Source: Gonatopus flavifemur (taxonomy: Eukaryota > Arthropoda > Insecta > Hymenoptera > Dryinidae). From it: a DNA stretch of 64,000 nt. The DNA lies in contig JAFFJZ010000001.1 in the NCBI GenBank assembly GCA_018340375.1, forward strand, positions 14,340,001 to 14,404,000, written 5' to 3'. The notes under the pieces are model-generated. The model made no database searches and had not been told where the DNA came from. It was given only the letters and a program-made list of their open reading frames with translations. How positions within the stretch are numbered: the first letter of the stretch is position 1; each line of letters opens with the position of its first letter. Both the position numbers and the translations under genes were made by a program. This document shows, piece after piece, positions 24,844 to 37,731 of the stretch.

Positions 24844-25922
24844 TTTACCTATCACACGTGTACATTAAATGACTATATATCACTCGACCGATTGTTCTAA
24901 CAAGTATGTTCTAACAGCTACAAAGAGAACGCTGCCAAGAGAGTGTACGAAACGCCGATCGTTTTATCGTCCAAGCACAGTAGTAGTCTGCCGCTTTGTA
25001 CCTCTTAAGGACTCTTTCGATTGGAATGTACATTCACTATGTCATGGTATTGGAAAAAGAGAGAGGCAAAGAGTAGCATTCCGTGTCTCGTTAATGCGGA
25101 AATCCTTGTCTTTTTCTCCTCCGATCCCCAATTATAGATGAGTGAATTGAGCACCGACATTGAGTATGAACAGTCCTGATATGAATCTGTGTTTATGCAT
25201 TCTCCAAGAAATATTCCCATTATTATTATCATTGTTATTATTATTTTCTTGAGATTATTGTGGTGGATGTGTATGGTTTTTGTTGCTCCCCGTTCTATGA
25301 AACGAAATTAGGTAGAGGAATGTCTTTCTCGCGTATATGGAGTAGGAACGAGTGACGATTAGTTGACTCACAGGGTTTGATTCATACCTTCGGACATGGT
25401 GAATTCAATTTTTAAATTATGTATCTTGATGTTGGGAAATTTGAATGGAATTTCATTCGATCGTTGTGAAAGATTATGGGCGATGATTGAATAGAAGTGT
25501 AGTGATTTGGAAAGATGATGAGACGAATAATGAGAGATCTGTTGGGAAAGAGTGAAATGATTTCAGTAAAATTAGGTGAAATTATATATGTGTGTATACA
25601 GAATTCTTCCTTGAGGGGGTTTTATCTAGTTGTTTGATGGAAAATCAGGGGTTTTTCTTGATTCAATTCAGCCACGTTAGCAGAGTTTCATTGAAATACA
25701 GTGAAGGGTGTCCATCGATACGTGTTCTGAAATTCTCGTATGAATCTTTCTGTGAGAAAATTTCGAAAATTGGACAAAATACACTGATTTTGTGAGGTAC
25801 TTATTCAGTTAAAGTAGGCGGTCAAGCACATTTCTAACAGCGTTACGGCATATAACGACAACTCAATTACGATAACAAGTCTAAATCTTTTTTATGTAAT
25901 AATCACTCGTGAGTTTGTAACG
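24365..25922. other. No recognised gene; (TA)n at 24813-24839
   Basis: AT-rich DNA with a dinucleotide run of about 27 bp at 24813-24839. ORFs at 24.87-25.23 kb on both strands have no motif. Confidence 0.4.
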
Positions 25923-26182
25923 TACACTGAGAAGAATTATCTATTATAAATTACTAGACTCGCTAGTGTATTGAGGATATACTTCCATTCTAAAGTTATA
26001 TACCAAACGTTCTCTCCAAAAGTACCAGACTTTCTATTATAAAATGTTATTATTCTACCATTAACTTACAGAAAGTCTGGTACTTTTGAAGATGATGTTT
26101 AGTATATAACTTCAAAATGCAAGTGTATCCGCAATATATTAGCGAGTCTAGTAATTTGTAATAGACAATTTTCTTCCGTGTA
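25923..26182. mobile_element. TACAC(T/G)GAGAA MITE, 260 bp
   Basis: Left TACACTGAGAAGAATTATCT, right complement TACACGGAAGAAAATTGTCT. The arms continue ATTACTAGACTCGCTA for over 100 bp each, with a second palindromic core (AAAGTACCAGACTTTCT ... AGAAAGTCTGGTACTTT). Non-coding. Confidence 0.8.
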
Positions 26183-28779
26183 GGTTTTGAAAATGAACAA
26201 ATTTTGTTCATTCCCGAAGAGATTGACGAACCTCTGAATGAATAAATTACCTATATTCTCGATTATTCTTAAATTATGAATGAAAAATATCAAATCCACT
26301 CGTTCTGAACAGGTTGGAAAATAATTTTTAGAGCATGAGTCTTCTTTGCATAGTCAAAACGAAGCAAAGCCATAGAAACGAGGAAAAGATATACCGTCCA
26401 TAATTCACCACTCAGCGACAGATGGTTAATGGCTCATGTACCAAGTAGTAATGAGTCGTGATAAAAGGAGAGGATAAAGTAAAGAGAAGAAAAGCGCGAG
26501 TTAAGGACAGAAAAAAGGAAGTGAAGAAGGCATAGGCAAGTGGATGATTCTTCATTGTAGTAACAATGTGTGAACGTGAAATTAAGTACAACAATGAAAT
26601 AGAAATTAGAACCGGATGAGGGAGAGAAAAGTCGGAAGTGATAGTAAATTGTATGGTGCAGTCTTTTCATTTATCTTTCGATCTCAGTTCAATTTTTTAT
26701 AATTATACCTTAGAATATTAGCGATATTGATCGAGTGTGCGAATAAAAATTCACAATTGATTCGATTTTTAAGAAATGATTTATGAAAATGCGCAACATA
26801 AAAGGTCTTTAGCGTGTGTTCAAAAATAGTCCTATACCTGCACATTCGAGTTCAGCAGGTATCGCATTGTGGTAGAATGGGTGTTGCACCTGCTGAATGG
26901 ACAGACGGAAGCGAACGATTTAACTTGGGACCCTCAAAAGAGCTCCTACCACCACCACAATTAAGGCCGTATAGATGTGAGGATTTCCGTCGGCCATTTT
27001 GGGGTTTGTGAATATGGAGTAGGGTCGTTACACGCTTGAAAATTGAATACTGTTGGTGCCGTCAGCTTGTATGTATTTCAAATACCCTCACTCTATTCTC
27101 ACACTCTAAAATGGTGGATAAGAACACCTACATATCGAAAGGTATACTACTACTACTACTACTATTGCTACTACTACTCATTGAATATACGCAAAACGCA
27201 GCATATAAATACAATAGATACCACGAACTACAGCAGAGTTTCCGACCACAAGAAACAACCGTGAGACTTTTTTCCTCCTGCTCGTTTAAGTATTTTTGTG
27301 AATTCTTATGAGAGTTGATTTTGGTTTCTCACGTTTCGTAATTCATATTTGTAATGAATTCGAATGTTAATAGTTGTGAATTTTCACCATTTCATTGTCA
27401 AGAGATAACGCATCGACATGCAAGTGTTCCAGAATTATTTTCCCTCTAATGTGTCTGGTACCGTACTAAATCAGTCAACGGTGACGATGAATCCTCCCTT
27501 AATTACTATCTTCCGTCTGTCTGGCGGCAGACTTCCGTATTTTATTGTATTTCTGCGACGTAATCTTCTTAAATCGGTTCATATGATGTTCAATTACTTT
27601 TTTTTTGTCGTCGAAAAAAAGGGTTACAGAGTATTTGGTGCTTATGTCACTCGATCTTGAACTTGAATCAAGTGCCATTACGTGGATTATTTTGCAATCA
27701 TTTTTTCGATGAAAATCATCTATAATATTCACAGGGTATGTTATTCTCAGAGGGAATGAGTGTTGCTTTTTATGAATTTATGATTTGATTGAGAGGAAGT
27801 TAAAAAAGACAGAAGAATCGTTAAAATAATTGTTACCCGCATAATGAAATTTTTTTGAATATAGTTTCTGGCAGCAAACTTCTCCCCGAGAGAGCATGAA
27901 CGTTTAACAAACGTTCGATAAACCTAAAATGAAATTATGGGCATTTGAAGATTCGTTGAACGTTCGTGAAATGTTAATTTAGCTAAAGTCAATCTATTTG
28001 ATCCATGTTTTCTTGCGGCTGTGTAGATTTTGAACTTTATGGAATTGAAAGTGGAGAACTTGTCAAACTGCTGCACGTTTAGCTCCATCACATCAGCGCG
28101 TCTCCGATCCAGATTTTACAGCCAGTCCTAATGGCATCCATTTTAATGCCCATTGATGGGTGACTGGTGGTTGATGCTGAACTGAATAATTGGTCGGTCA
28201 TAGAATTGATAATTAGCCCAGTGATGGGCCAATTATCGGGCAGTTAAGGACTCTTTCATTTTTGATTCTACCATAGAAATTTGATCCCCATGAGCAATGG
28301 ATTTATCCGAAATCATTATAGTAGATAGAACAAATTACCACACACGTGAAAATAAAAAAAAGAACCACACCCCATGTGGAAATGGAAACACGGGCCGCTA
28401 CTGGCTCGCTACTATAGAGCCAATCTAGAGCGACCATCATGGGGCCGGTTGGCCAGTATAACATTTACCGCCACGGCGGTAGCGATATTTGATGTGAGCC
28501 TGCTATGGTGAAACGCTGTTTCTGGCATTGCAACAGGATCAGTTGTTTTGCCGGAGCTGGATGAGAAATGACAAGAAGTCAAAATGATGACATTCGATGT
28601 AAAAATTCAAACCGGACCCAGTACTGGCACAGTACCGGTCATCGGAGTTACCGCAAAAGTGATCATATTTCGGGTAAAAAAAAAGTATATTAAATTTGAA
28701 CTTTGAAAATCTGAATGATTCATTGTTCTCATTATCGTCATCGGAGATAGGCACTTTGGAAGTGATTTCTTGAAAGTTC

Positions 28780-28850
28780 ACTGAGTGAGAATTGAACCCG
28801 GGTCCTGTGAGTGAGAAACTGAATCTCTATCACATCAGCCGATCTCCGAG
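28780..28850 (-). repeat. tRNA-derived SINE-like fragment
   Basis: On the minus strand: CTCGGAGATCGGCTGATGTG, then ACCCGGGTTCAATTCTC, which resembles a pol III B box (GGTTCRANNCY) preceded by a degenerate A box. The first half recurs at about 28085-28115 (complement CGGAGACGCGCTGATGTGAT). No cloverleaf can be folded with confidence, so not a functional tRNA. Confidence 0.4.
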
Positions 28851-28914
28851 TTGACGACAAATTACTCAAATTGCCATTTATTGTAACGGGACCGTTGAAG
28901 TCATATAATTCATC

Positions 28915-29030
28915 ATAGATTCCTTAGTGGAATAAAATCCTACCAATGCTGGCACATTGTTGTCTCTCGAACATATTGAATGATAATACCAACTTTGGCT
29001 GAATACTGGCGTGACTTGGGCTCACTACCA
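28915..29030. repeat. Dispersed repeat with CTGGCACATTGT core, copy 2
   Basis: Same orientation and block order as 22980-23165. Next to the SINE-like fragment. Confidence 0.55.
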
Positions 29031-30660
29031 ATCTAAACACAGTCAACAATCAGCTGACATATCGATTTCTTTTCAACAATAATTCAAAATTCTATAAAAT
29101 CTCATTGACGAATGGGAAAATAAATAGGTTTCAATGGAACGCAATGGTATTCGATCACAAATTTCACCATTCGTAATGGCATTTGATAGAATATTTCTAC
29201 CTGGAAAGGATCGTGAAATTTCTAACGACCTGAAGCATGCCGTTATTTGACTACACAGTGGATATGATTTATTTTTTTCTATCTGAAATAATTTTTCTTC
29301 TTTTCTTTATGCAGCGTCATTTCATTCTACCTCTGCCAAGTAAGACGAGTTAGGTCAGCGGATGAGAATTCCCCGCCTCATTGACCTTGCTCGTGTAACA
29401 TGCTGAAGTTAGCATATGAGAAAACATCTACTGTTGTAGGAACAAAAAAAAACCCACACAATTTCATAACCAAATCATCAAAAATATGGATATGAAGCGA
29501 ATGGGATTAATTAAATATCCCATTTATCCAAAATACGGAGTACCAAAGAATTTAAAATTGCACATTTTGAGTGGATTCGTTATGGGAATGACCGATTGAA
29601 TTCTATGATCCTTGGAAATCACATTTGATCCTTTGAATGGTTTTGGATTTTCATTTGGATTGAACGAAATTCACATGCTTCCACATGTTCTTTGAGATAA
29701 TTCTCAATGAGATCATAGTCTTTATCCGTTTAAGTACGTCTCACGGGAAGCATCGATTCGTCTTTCACGTGAGTCCCTATTGAATTCATATGGACATGGC
29801 TCACGAAACCCGTTCCCACGAGGATTTTCCGTAGGTTTTCTTCTCCTTATTTCACCGTAGTGTTAAGACTCGAGTACATAAAAAAGCTACTCGAAAGATG
29901 TCATCAGATATATAGCAATAGATTTTCTTCTTCTTTGTTCGGTGTCATGTCAAAAACCAATTGAATCCACCGAAAGAAGTAGAATGTAATGATTATTACC
30001 ATGCACAAACGATAATTGAGCGACAGCTTCGCGATTTCGGTCACACATACTATGGAGAGTTGCAGCGATGTTTATGCATATGAGAATCGTTACTATATGT
30101 ACAAACATGCACACACCACATACCGTAGTCCCCATCATCAGTCCAACGACTCTCTCACTCAAGTACCGTTTTCGCATGGTAGTGGTTACATTCCACTTTT
30201 CTTAGTGTATCATCGCAAAATCCAATCAGAAACATTTCGTAAAGATCGACCAATTTTTACAGTGAACAAAGATGAATTTGATTATGGTGAAATAAATATT
30301 TATTTCATGTGAAACGTAAACGTTCAAATATCCAAATCAAGGTTCATTTCTCCATAAGCAAATATAAGTTTGTTAACTATAACATAATCTCATCTCCTAC
30401 ATTCCGAGTTTTCGTAAACACTTTCGATCAAACGAATTTTCCATTCGTAATTTATTCGTTCATTTTTTCGTATATTATTTCTCAACATGAACGGATTGTA
30501 TTGCGAATTACAGTTTATATAATACCGCATCCAAAGAAACATACTAGTACGTGAAAGAGTGGAGGGGAGAAAACCAAGATTAACATATAATAAACAAATT
30601 ACAGGGAATGCAGCAAGTATGTGGAAATGAAAAGGTTAGAAGAAAAGAGATTTACATCGA

Positions 30661-30707
30661 GAGTTGCATCAAACCAGTTTAAGGGCTGATTACGCTTGAT
30701 GATGACT
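30661..30707 (+). mobile_element. 3' end fragment of the RTE-like LINE
   Basis: Matches the last bases of the LINE at 37732-38580: GCATCAAACCAGTTTAAGGG against TTCATCAAACCAGTCATAAG, then CTGATTACGCTTGATGATGA, ending in the same TGATGA-type tail. An extreme 5' truncation of the same family. Confidence 0.6.
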
Positions 30708-31609
30708 GAAGCTCATCGAGAAAAAAAACGCAAATAGAGGATGTTTCCCATTCTATACAACGTAGGCGCTTGAGGCGAGGAAAATATGATTCTATTGGTT
30801 GGCTTGACGTTCGTGATGAGCAAGGATGAATTCCTTTTCCTTTCTTTTGGACTGAATTCCAAATCATTCTATCAACGTGAAGAGTTGGAATTGAATGAAA
30901 TTCTATACCTCGTTGAAAATAAATCTGCAATTGCGTCGCATTCTTGAAAAAGAAATTCCTATAGCTGCAATTGATAATATTGAAGAGAATGAATTTGTTT
31001 ATCAGGAAAACTGATCTCTATAAAGGACAAATAAGATACTTCAGAATCATTAAGGAGCCACAAAGATATGTTTCCCACGTTCCTACGTACGCGACCGCAC
31101 GACCTCCATCTTTCTCTTCTTCGGCCTTAGTAGCAGGCCGACGACTATCGTACACGATGAAATCATTGATGATTTAGAAACCTCATAGAGACACACTCCA
31201 CCGACCATCGTATCGCGATACAGTCTAACATACGTGTAGATATATCTATTCCCGTGTACAAAGTCTTAGCAAAAAGAGCGAAAGTCACTTCTGTCAATCA
31301 TGAAAGTCTGTAAGGTCTTCTCTCAAAGAAATTACTATTATAAACTTGATAGTAATAGATATCATCGTATGAACGAGACCTGATGCGATACGTCTTTATT
31401 CATTCAAGCTGTTTTCAACGGTACAATACCGAGCGGAAACTAAGATTTTAATTACATACGTAACATGCACTTAGGGATAATTAGTAGACGAGATGTTTTT
31501 TTCGTTTTCCTTGTTACGGTAAGAATTTGAACGTTCGAAGCGTTGATAATTTTATAATCGATTCTTATCAACATGTATATATATTATTTTTACGGTTTCC
31601 CACTTTTTG
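30708..31609. other. No recognised gene
   Basis: Mixed composition; the part at 31070-31250 is CpG-richer. Short ORFs only, none recognised. Confidence 0.4.
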
Positions 31610-32036
31610 CACGGAGAAAAAGGAATAGTTGCTGCAACTACTCAGTGGTCAGGACAAGTATCACGTTAGTTGCCTCAACTAACGAAAATACTTCGTAAGT
31701 TGCCAGGTATTTACGTTACACGGAGAGAACAAAATAGTACTGGCTACTACACCGGATAGTACTCAGTGACAACTGAAGTAAAAAAAATTCCAGATACCAG
31801 CCACTACCATCCAAATAGCATCCAGTACAATCTACGTTATACTCAGTAACATCTGACATAGTATTGAATATAACGTAGATTGTACTGGATACTATTTGGA
31901 TAGAAGATACTACTATCTGGCGTAGTAGCCAGTACTATTTTGTTCTCTACTACTGAGTAGTTGCAGCAACTATTCAAGTAGATGGTCGAAAATCGACTAT
32001 TCGAGTAGTTGCCACAACTATTCCTGTTTCTCTGTG
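31610..32036. mobile_element. Outer CACGGAGAAAAA foldback element containing a second element
   Basis: Left CACGGAGAAAAAGGAATAGT then TGCTGCAACTACTCA; right complement CACAGAGAAACAGGAATAGT then TGTGGCAACTACTCG. The arms carry several (A/G)TAGTTGC(T/C)(G/A)CAACTA repeats. A second element with the same tip occupies 31719-31949. Confidence 0.75.
31719..31949. mobile_element. Inner CACGGAGAGAAC foldback element
   Basis: Left CACGGAGAGAACAAAATAGT then ACTGGCTACTAC; right complement AGAGAACAAAATAGTACTGG then CTACTACGCC. An inner palindrome, ATCCAGTACAATCTACGTTA / TAACGTAGATTGTACTGGAT, sits at its core. Nested within the outer element. Confidence 0.75.
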
Positions 32037-34337
32037 TGAGATTCTATATTTGAATGAAACAACATGGTTCTTCCTAAATTGAGGTCAACTGTACTTGGAA
32101 AATGTTTTTCTACATTATTTTCAATAAAGTGTATGGGAATGTTCACATCTCACAGAATGTATTCTTTAATAATAAAATTGATGCCTATGACAACAGTGTA
32201 GAAAAGAAACGAAAGAATTCTTCCATAAGTGTAGGAGTAACATCATCACCCATCAACATTCACTTTCTCGCACGAGTTTGTCGTTTTTGTTCTTATTTCA
32301 TTAGCGAATTTTCTAAACGCGAGTCGTATTATCGTGTCAAGTTTTTTCCTTCTACCCCTTTCGTCACAGAAGAGACAGGGAAGGCTGGCTCAGTCATGGG
32401 ACATCTACTATGCGAAGAAAAGAACTCTCGAGGCGAAATGTTTGCCACGCGAGATTCCTCACATACGACATCACGAGGCACGACGCGCCAGTATGTAAGA
32501 GATTTCACCGACGACCGGAAAGACCGGTCGACCGGCACGAGTAGATCCTAGAAAACTCTCTTCGGTTCTCCGGCTCTCGGTGCTATGGTTATATTTTCCT
32601 TCGCCGATTGCTTGGCACTCTATCTATTTTTACAGTAGTACCGTAGTGGTCATTTCTTTTTTCTGCGTTTTTGTTCCCCTCTATTAAATGTTACGTCCAT
32701 TCATCGAGGAATTCGTGCACAACGCAACACGTGAATATAACAAGATTTTATATGTACAGAATACGGAAGAAACGGAACTGAAGAAATTAATTTTCATTTG
32801 TACGTGTTTGTGTTATTATTCAATCGAAATCAGAGTTTTTCTTCGGCGAATCCAATCCAAATACTTCCGGAAGTTTTCTATGATCATGCTTTACCAACCG
32901 CATGCTCATAACGCGGCATGTGCATATTTATTTCTCTCAAGTACAACTCAGCGATGCAAGAACACTTACTCACTCATTTAGGTTTTTTTCTTAGACGCTA
33001 GGTGATACAGGGTTCAAGCAACTCGTGTTCACCAGGGGCAACACCTTCTTCTCTTATGTACATATATGCATAACACATGTTCATCAACGATACACTAGTG
33101 CACGAAGAGGCCGGAAGCGGTTCGAATTGTTAATGCGACTACTAAGTTATCGTTAACAACTCTCGTTCGTGACAATTGCTTCAAACTGGGATAACGAAAT
33201 GTGTGGAATTATGAACTCTGTAATTTACTAGCCAGGCTGAGGACTCATATCGCTACTTAATGAAAAAAGAATTCTTCAGGCATTCGATGGGAACTTTTGA
33301 AAGGGTTTAGTTGAATATCAGACAACTAGAGAATCGAATCAAATGCATCTTATTTGTCGAATTTAAATTTTGTATCCCCTTTGAAAGAAGTTTTATCCGT
33401 GCTAACTGGGTGGAGTGAATTTTTTATTGTAGCGGCATTTGTGGTGTCAGGGTACTTTCAGTTATTTCTGTTCCACCCAGTAGGTATTGTAATACATCTT
33501 GGTGATATAGGAAGTAATAAACTTTTACATAATTGATTTTCTCTTTCGCTGATCACAGCGACTGGAAACTAACTATTCACCTGTTATCTTGTAAAACATA
33601 AAACGTGAGCTTCCGTTGGAAACAACACAAACGAAAAGGAATTTTTTTCTCTCCCTACGAACGAATCTCCCGCTGTGTTTTCGATTTTGTGGTAAAAGCT
33701 CGAGTTAACCTTCGTTTGATCCCATCACGATGAATCGAACAATTTTTCATCGTCATACGTGTATTGTCCAGGTGCTTGACGTCGACCCCAGTATATTCCA
33801 GGTACTTGTTGTTAGTATTATATATGGAGAGATCGGATTTCTCATAATGTCATAGCGTGATACACTGTGTACGTACGCACAGGGCTCGCTCACACTTCAT
33901 ATTATGCACTTGCACGTGCACGATGAAATGCATTATTCCATGCACATTTATTCGAATGCATCAACATTTGCGAGTAGGAAAACACGTTGAGCACGTAGAA
34001 GGTAATGGCCGTGGCGAAATGCAAACCTTGCGAAGTTTGTACGACGATTCGATGGGTTTAACTAGTGGGGTGGTTACGATGACAACAGTCCGGTCACGGG
34101 GTGCATTAAAGTTGTGTTACGACAAATTATACCGTCAATCTGGATTAAGCGCGGCCAAGTGTTGTGGGATGGATTTACGATGGAATGAAAATTGTTTAAG
34201 AGGATGTTTGAGAACCTTGAATAACCGAGCTATTGTGTTATCGTGGGGGGTGTTTGGATTTTGATTTTCTATGTTGTCGATTCTCCTCGACAGATATTAT
34301 GAATCATACCTATGTTTATTCTTTCATGTTTTTTGCC
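32037..34337. other. No recognised gene
   Basis: ORFs at 32102-32551 (149 aa) and 33857-34264 (135 aa) are the longest here but show no motif. The stretch at 32330-32600 is CpG-rich (GACCGGTCGACCGGC) and might be regulatory. Confidence 0.35.
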
Positions 34338-34499
34338 GAAGTTTGAATCGTTTATCGGAACGAATTAGTAATCGAATAACGAAGTACTTGGCTGTTATAA
34401 ACCCAAAATCTTGGGGTAAGATTTTTTAGAAATGAATTCGAGAAGATAAATAACAGTAATTTCGTGTCCTTTCGTTTCCGATAAACGATTCAAACTTCA
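34338..34499. repeat. 28-bp near-perfect inverted repeat with an approximately 105-bp loop
   Basis: GAAGTTTGAATCGTTTATCG at 34338 and its complement CGATAAACGATTCAAACTTC ending at 34499; the arms differ by a one-base indel. The loop is unremarkable. Could be a very small MITE or a structured site. Confidence 0.65.
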
Positions 34500-35613
34500 T
34501 CAAACAACATTCTTCAAAAATATTTACTGATTTCAGATATCGATAAAAAAACTGATAAAATTGAGCTGTTCTCGAAATAACGAATTACTCATTCAAAGAG
34601 TAAACTGCTTTCTAAATCTGAGAGTGAGTGAGTCAGTATCCTCCTGAAATTTATAATGGATTCACTATTTTTTATAGATCAAATGGAAAATGGTCGGGCT
34701 TATGCCAAGGCTCAACACTCAAAAAATGATAGAGTGATACTTTTGTATCCATACGACATTTTAAACAAATAACAGGGACCCAAAATGTGGGATTGCTCGT
34801 GTTCAATCGTGAGTCGTGTTGACTCGGTGCTATTCTCGTGACACAGATCCCTGCATTCCTATCGTAATGAGAGTAAAATTTCTCTGGGAAATTAGTTTGA
34901 AGAAAAGTACTTTGCTAACGAGTATGCACCAGTCCTGATCGACTGTTTCCAACGAAATCGGTACATCCCACCACAGCACTCATGCATTATTCGATACATG
35001 TTTTTCTGCATTATGCGTAAAAATGTAAACCCCAAGCCTCACGTGACTTTGACGCACGCAATCGTGTAAATAATCACGATGGGTATCGATCGATCGTATA
35101 AGCAAAAGCAGAGATCATGAGAGAGTTTCGTTCCGACCCATACGAGTTCCATTATACGTTCGAAACGTTCGAACAGAGGAGGCTGAAGAAAGGATAGAAA
35201 AGAGGCAAAAAAAGAAGGAGGAAAAAAGAGCATATGAGAAGAAAAGAGAAGGAAGGCAGTGACCAGCACATATGACCACTCACTGGAAACGCAATTTACA
35301 CTAGGCGTCGCCCCGAGATTACCTCGTTTTATAAGTTGCACCGAGCTGATAGATATAAAAGCGTTCTACAGATCTATACCGATCTAGGTATGCAATATCG
35401 TGCCGTTATAATTTCCGCACCGATCGTCGCTAATTGGTCACGGGCGACCGCCCGCAGTTCGACCAACAAATCACTCGCTATTCTTTCTCTCGTTTTGTTG
35501 AATGATACAATAGAATCATATAGTATAAAAATATTGTTCACATCTTCGAGAATCTGATGAAAAAAGTGTGTGAATGAGGAGAATGAAGAGGAAGAAGAGG
35601 CAGCAGTGGTAGT

Positions 35614-35649
<36 letters not shown>

Positions 35650-37720
35650 GTAGTGGTATCTCTGCGTGAAATCTGTATCGTTCCCTTCTTTCGTGAGCCA
35701 AGAGACCAAGCAATTCAATGTTGCCGCATAATTAAATTCATTAGATTCATTAAATACATATATCTGGATATGCCCTGCTGGGAATAAACTTGTATACGTC
35801 TATAATGATGAGTTTAATATTTTTTCATTAATCCATCGTTATACTACTACATTCATATTTGGCTTAATGCAAAAAAAAACTTGAAAGGATTTCTAAAACG
35901 GAATTTTATAAAAATTTGTGGTCAACTGAGGAATGATTCAATACTTGTCTTCAACACAGTCTTGGCGTGAAACCTTTTTGTTCTTCGCTTTTTCATTCCT
36001 TGATCGTAGACGATGCAGAAATCCTACAATGGCGGTTGTTGGTGTTGTTGTTTTATCGCTTTACACGCAACACGAGAAGCAACAGAACCATCTAATGATC
36101 AAAATTAATGTATTCCTATTCACTGTTGCCACCAATCCACCTCCCTCTCTTTCTTTTTTTCTTTTTATTGAATTACTACGTTCGCTTTCATCCAGAAAAA
36201 ACTTATACGAGATTTCTTTGTTTATCTATTGTTGAATTTTATTATTATTATTATTATTATCATTATTGTCGATATTTAATTATGAAACCCGAGATGGAGT
36301 TGGGTAAAAACATCGGTATACGTGTGCTTTGTTCTTGATTAATGTAACTTAACTCTCGAAGGGAAGTTCGAACAACATCTGTGGTCATTCAATATTGTTA
36401 TTTCCGCTATTTTCATAAGATACCTTTCGATGAAGAACATATTGATTTCTTTCTTCTTCGGTATATAATTTAGTAGAATTCATTGATTGTTTCAAGTAAT
36501 GATTGTTGGAATCTTGTAATTTTTTCAATTCCGAGTCTTAGTAGCTATAGCAATGAAACTATCCATACCTGTTGAAAGGAAAATGATATTCCTGAATTTT
36601 AATTAGAAAGAATAGATATTTTAATTAAGAAAGAATAGATATAAAAAGTTTCAATTTCACACTTGATAATATAACAGTAAAATTATGGATAGAAAATGAT
36701 CATTAACTCTGATTGTATGTGTATTTAGATCGATAATAACAACCTATCAGAAATGACAACACATCATTATTGAACTGCCAACATCACCTTTATAAAAAAA
36801 ATTGCGATGTGAAGGAACATCATTGATCGAGAAACAAGTTTTCATGCTTCAATATTGAAAGTGGAAACAACTTTCCTTTCGATTCAATTCCAAGTTTTTA
36901 AATTTCACTCAACACCTTTTTTCCAACTGTCATATGTATCTCCCTTACGAACTAAACCATGAACTGTTACTGATAGATTTCACCATCAACTGCGATAATG
37001 ATTTGCACATCGACTTAGATGACATTAATTCTCTTCTAATCAATACTCTTTCACATACAACAACTACAATCCAAATTCAATTACACTCACTCTCTGTTTA
37101 TTCATATTATTAATTCGTACAAAACATCATCAAGGCATCGATGATCGCTAATAGGTATAGAATATCGGAACTGAGTCTCTAATCTGGTCGGTCTCCGCAA
37201 CGAAAAGTGGAATTCGGAATGATCGTTAAAACAGTCGTAAAACCTAACCATACGGATAATTCGCGAAGAATCGCGTTGTGTGTCGATGACTAGTTTCACC
37301 GTTATTTCGAAATCGACTTCGACCTCTCAACCCCGATCCGTTCATGGATTCGTGTGTAATACCAAAGTACGATGCGCCAAGTTGAATTTAGAAGTCGATG
37401 ATACTGATGCAGCTTGAATGGGAAGGTACTTGCACGCCGATTGAAAAAAAAGCGCATAGAATCGTGCTTATAACGGAGTCGCGCGATTGCCTCGAATGAT
37501 ATAAGCATATGGTGGCGTGGAACAGCGAAAAATGTCAATGAATCAACATGATTGTATCTTCTTCTTCTTCTTGTGGTCCATTGAAAGTCGAGGAGATTAT
37601 CGCGAACCCCCAGTCAATCGTCAAAAGATTTGACGGATGTGTCTATCAGTGGATGATTGGAATTCCATTGTGTGTTTTCTGATGAACAATTTATGCGATT
37701 GTGGTGAATAATTTTTCAAA
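34500..37720. other. No recognised gene; trinucleotide runs
   Basis: Contains (AGC)n at 35614-35647 and (ATT)n at 36238-36268. The block at 35040-35480 is CpG-richer, with an ATTGGTCA CCAAT-like string at 35434; a promoter or enhancer is possible but unsupported. The 114-aa minus-strand ORF at 35374-35718 depends on the (AGC)n run translated as Ala. Confidence 0.4.
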
Positions 37721-37731
37721 GATGAGCTGCT

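Larger units (their letters stand above)
26183..30660. other. No recognised gene; scattered repeats
   Basis: Holds an (ACT)n run at 27145-27179, dispersed repeats at 28.08-29.03 kb and otherwise AT-rich non-coding DNA. The segment at 28380-28560 is GC-rich and may be the body of a repeat. No exon was recognised. Confidence 0.4.

Noticed and set aside
32102..32551. 149-aa plus-strand ORF
   Set aside because: Longest non-myosin ORF, but low-complexity, Ser/Arg-rich at its end, no motif, and the opposite strand is also open there. Likely base composition.
33857..34264. 135-aa plus-strand ORF
   Set aside because: No recognised motif, odd Cys/His/Thr-rich beginning and no splice or start context strong enough to call a gene.
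35374..35718. 114-aa minus-strand ORF with a poly-Ala run
   Set aside because: Length comes from translation of the (AGC)n microsatellite; no motif or splice context.
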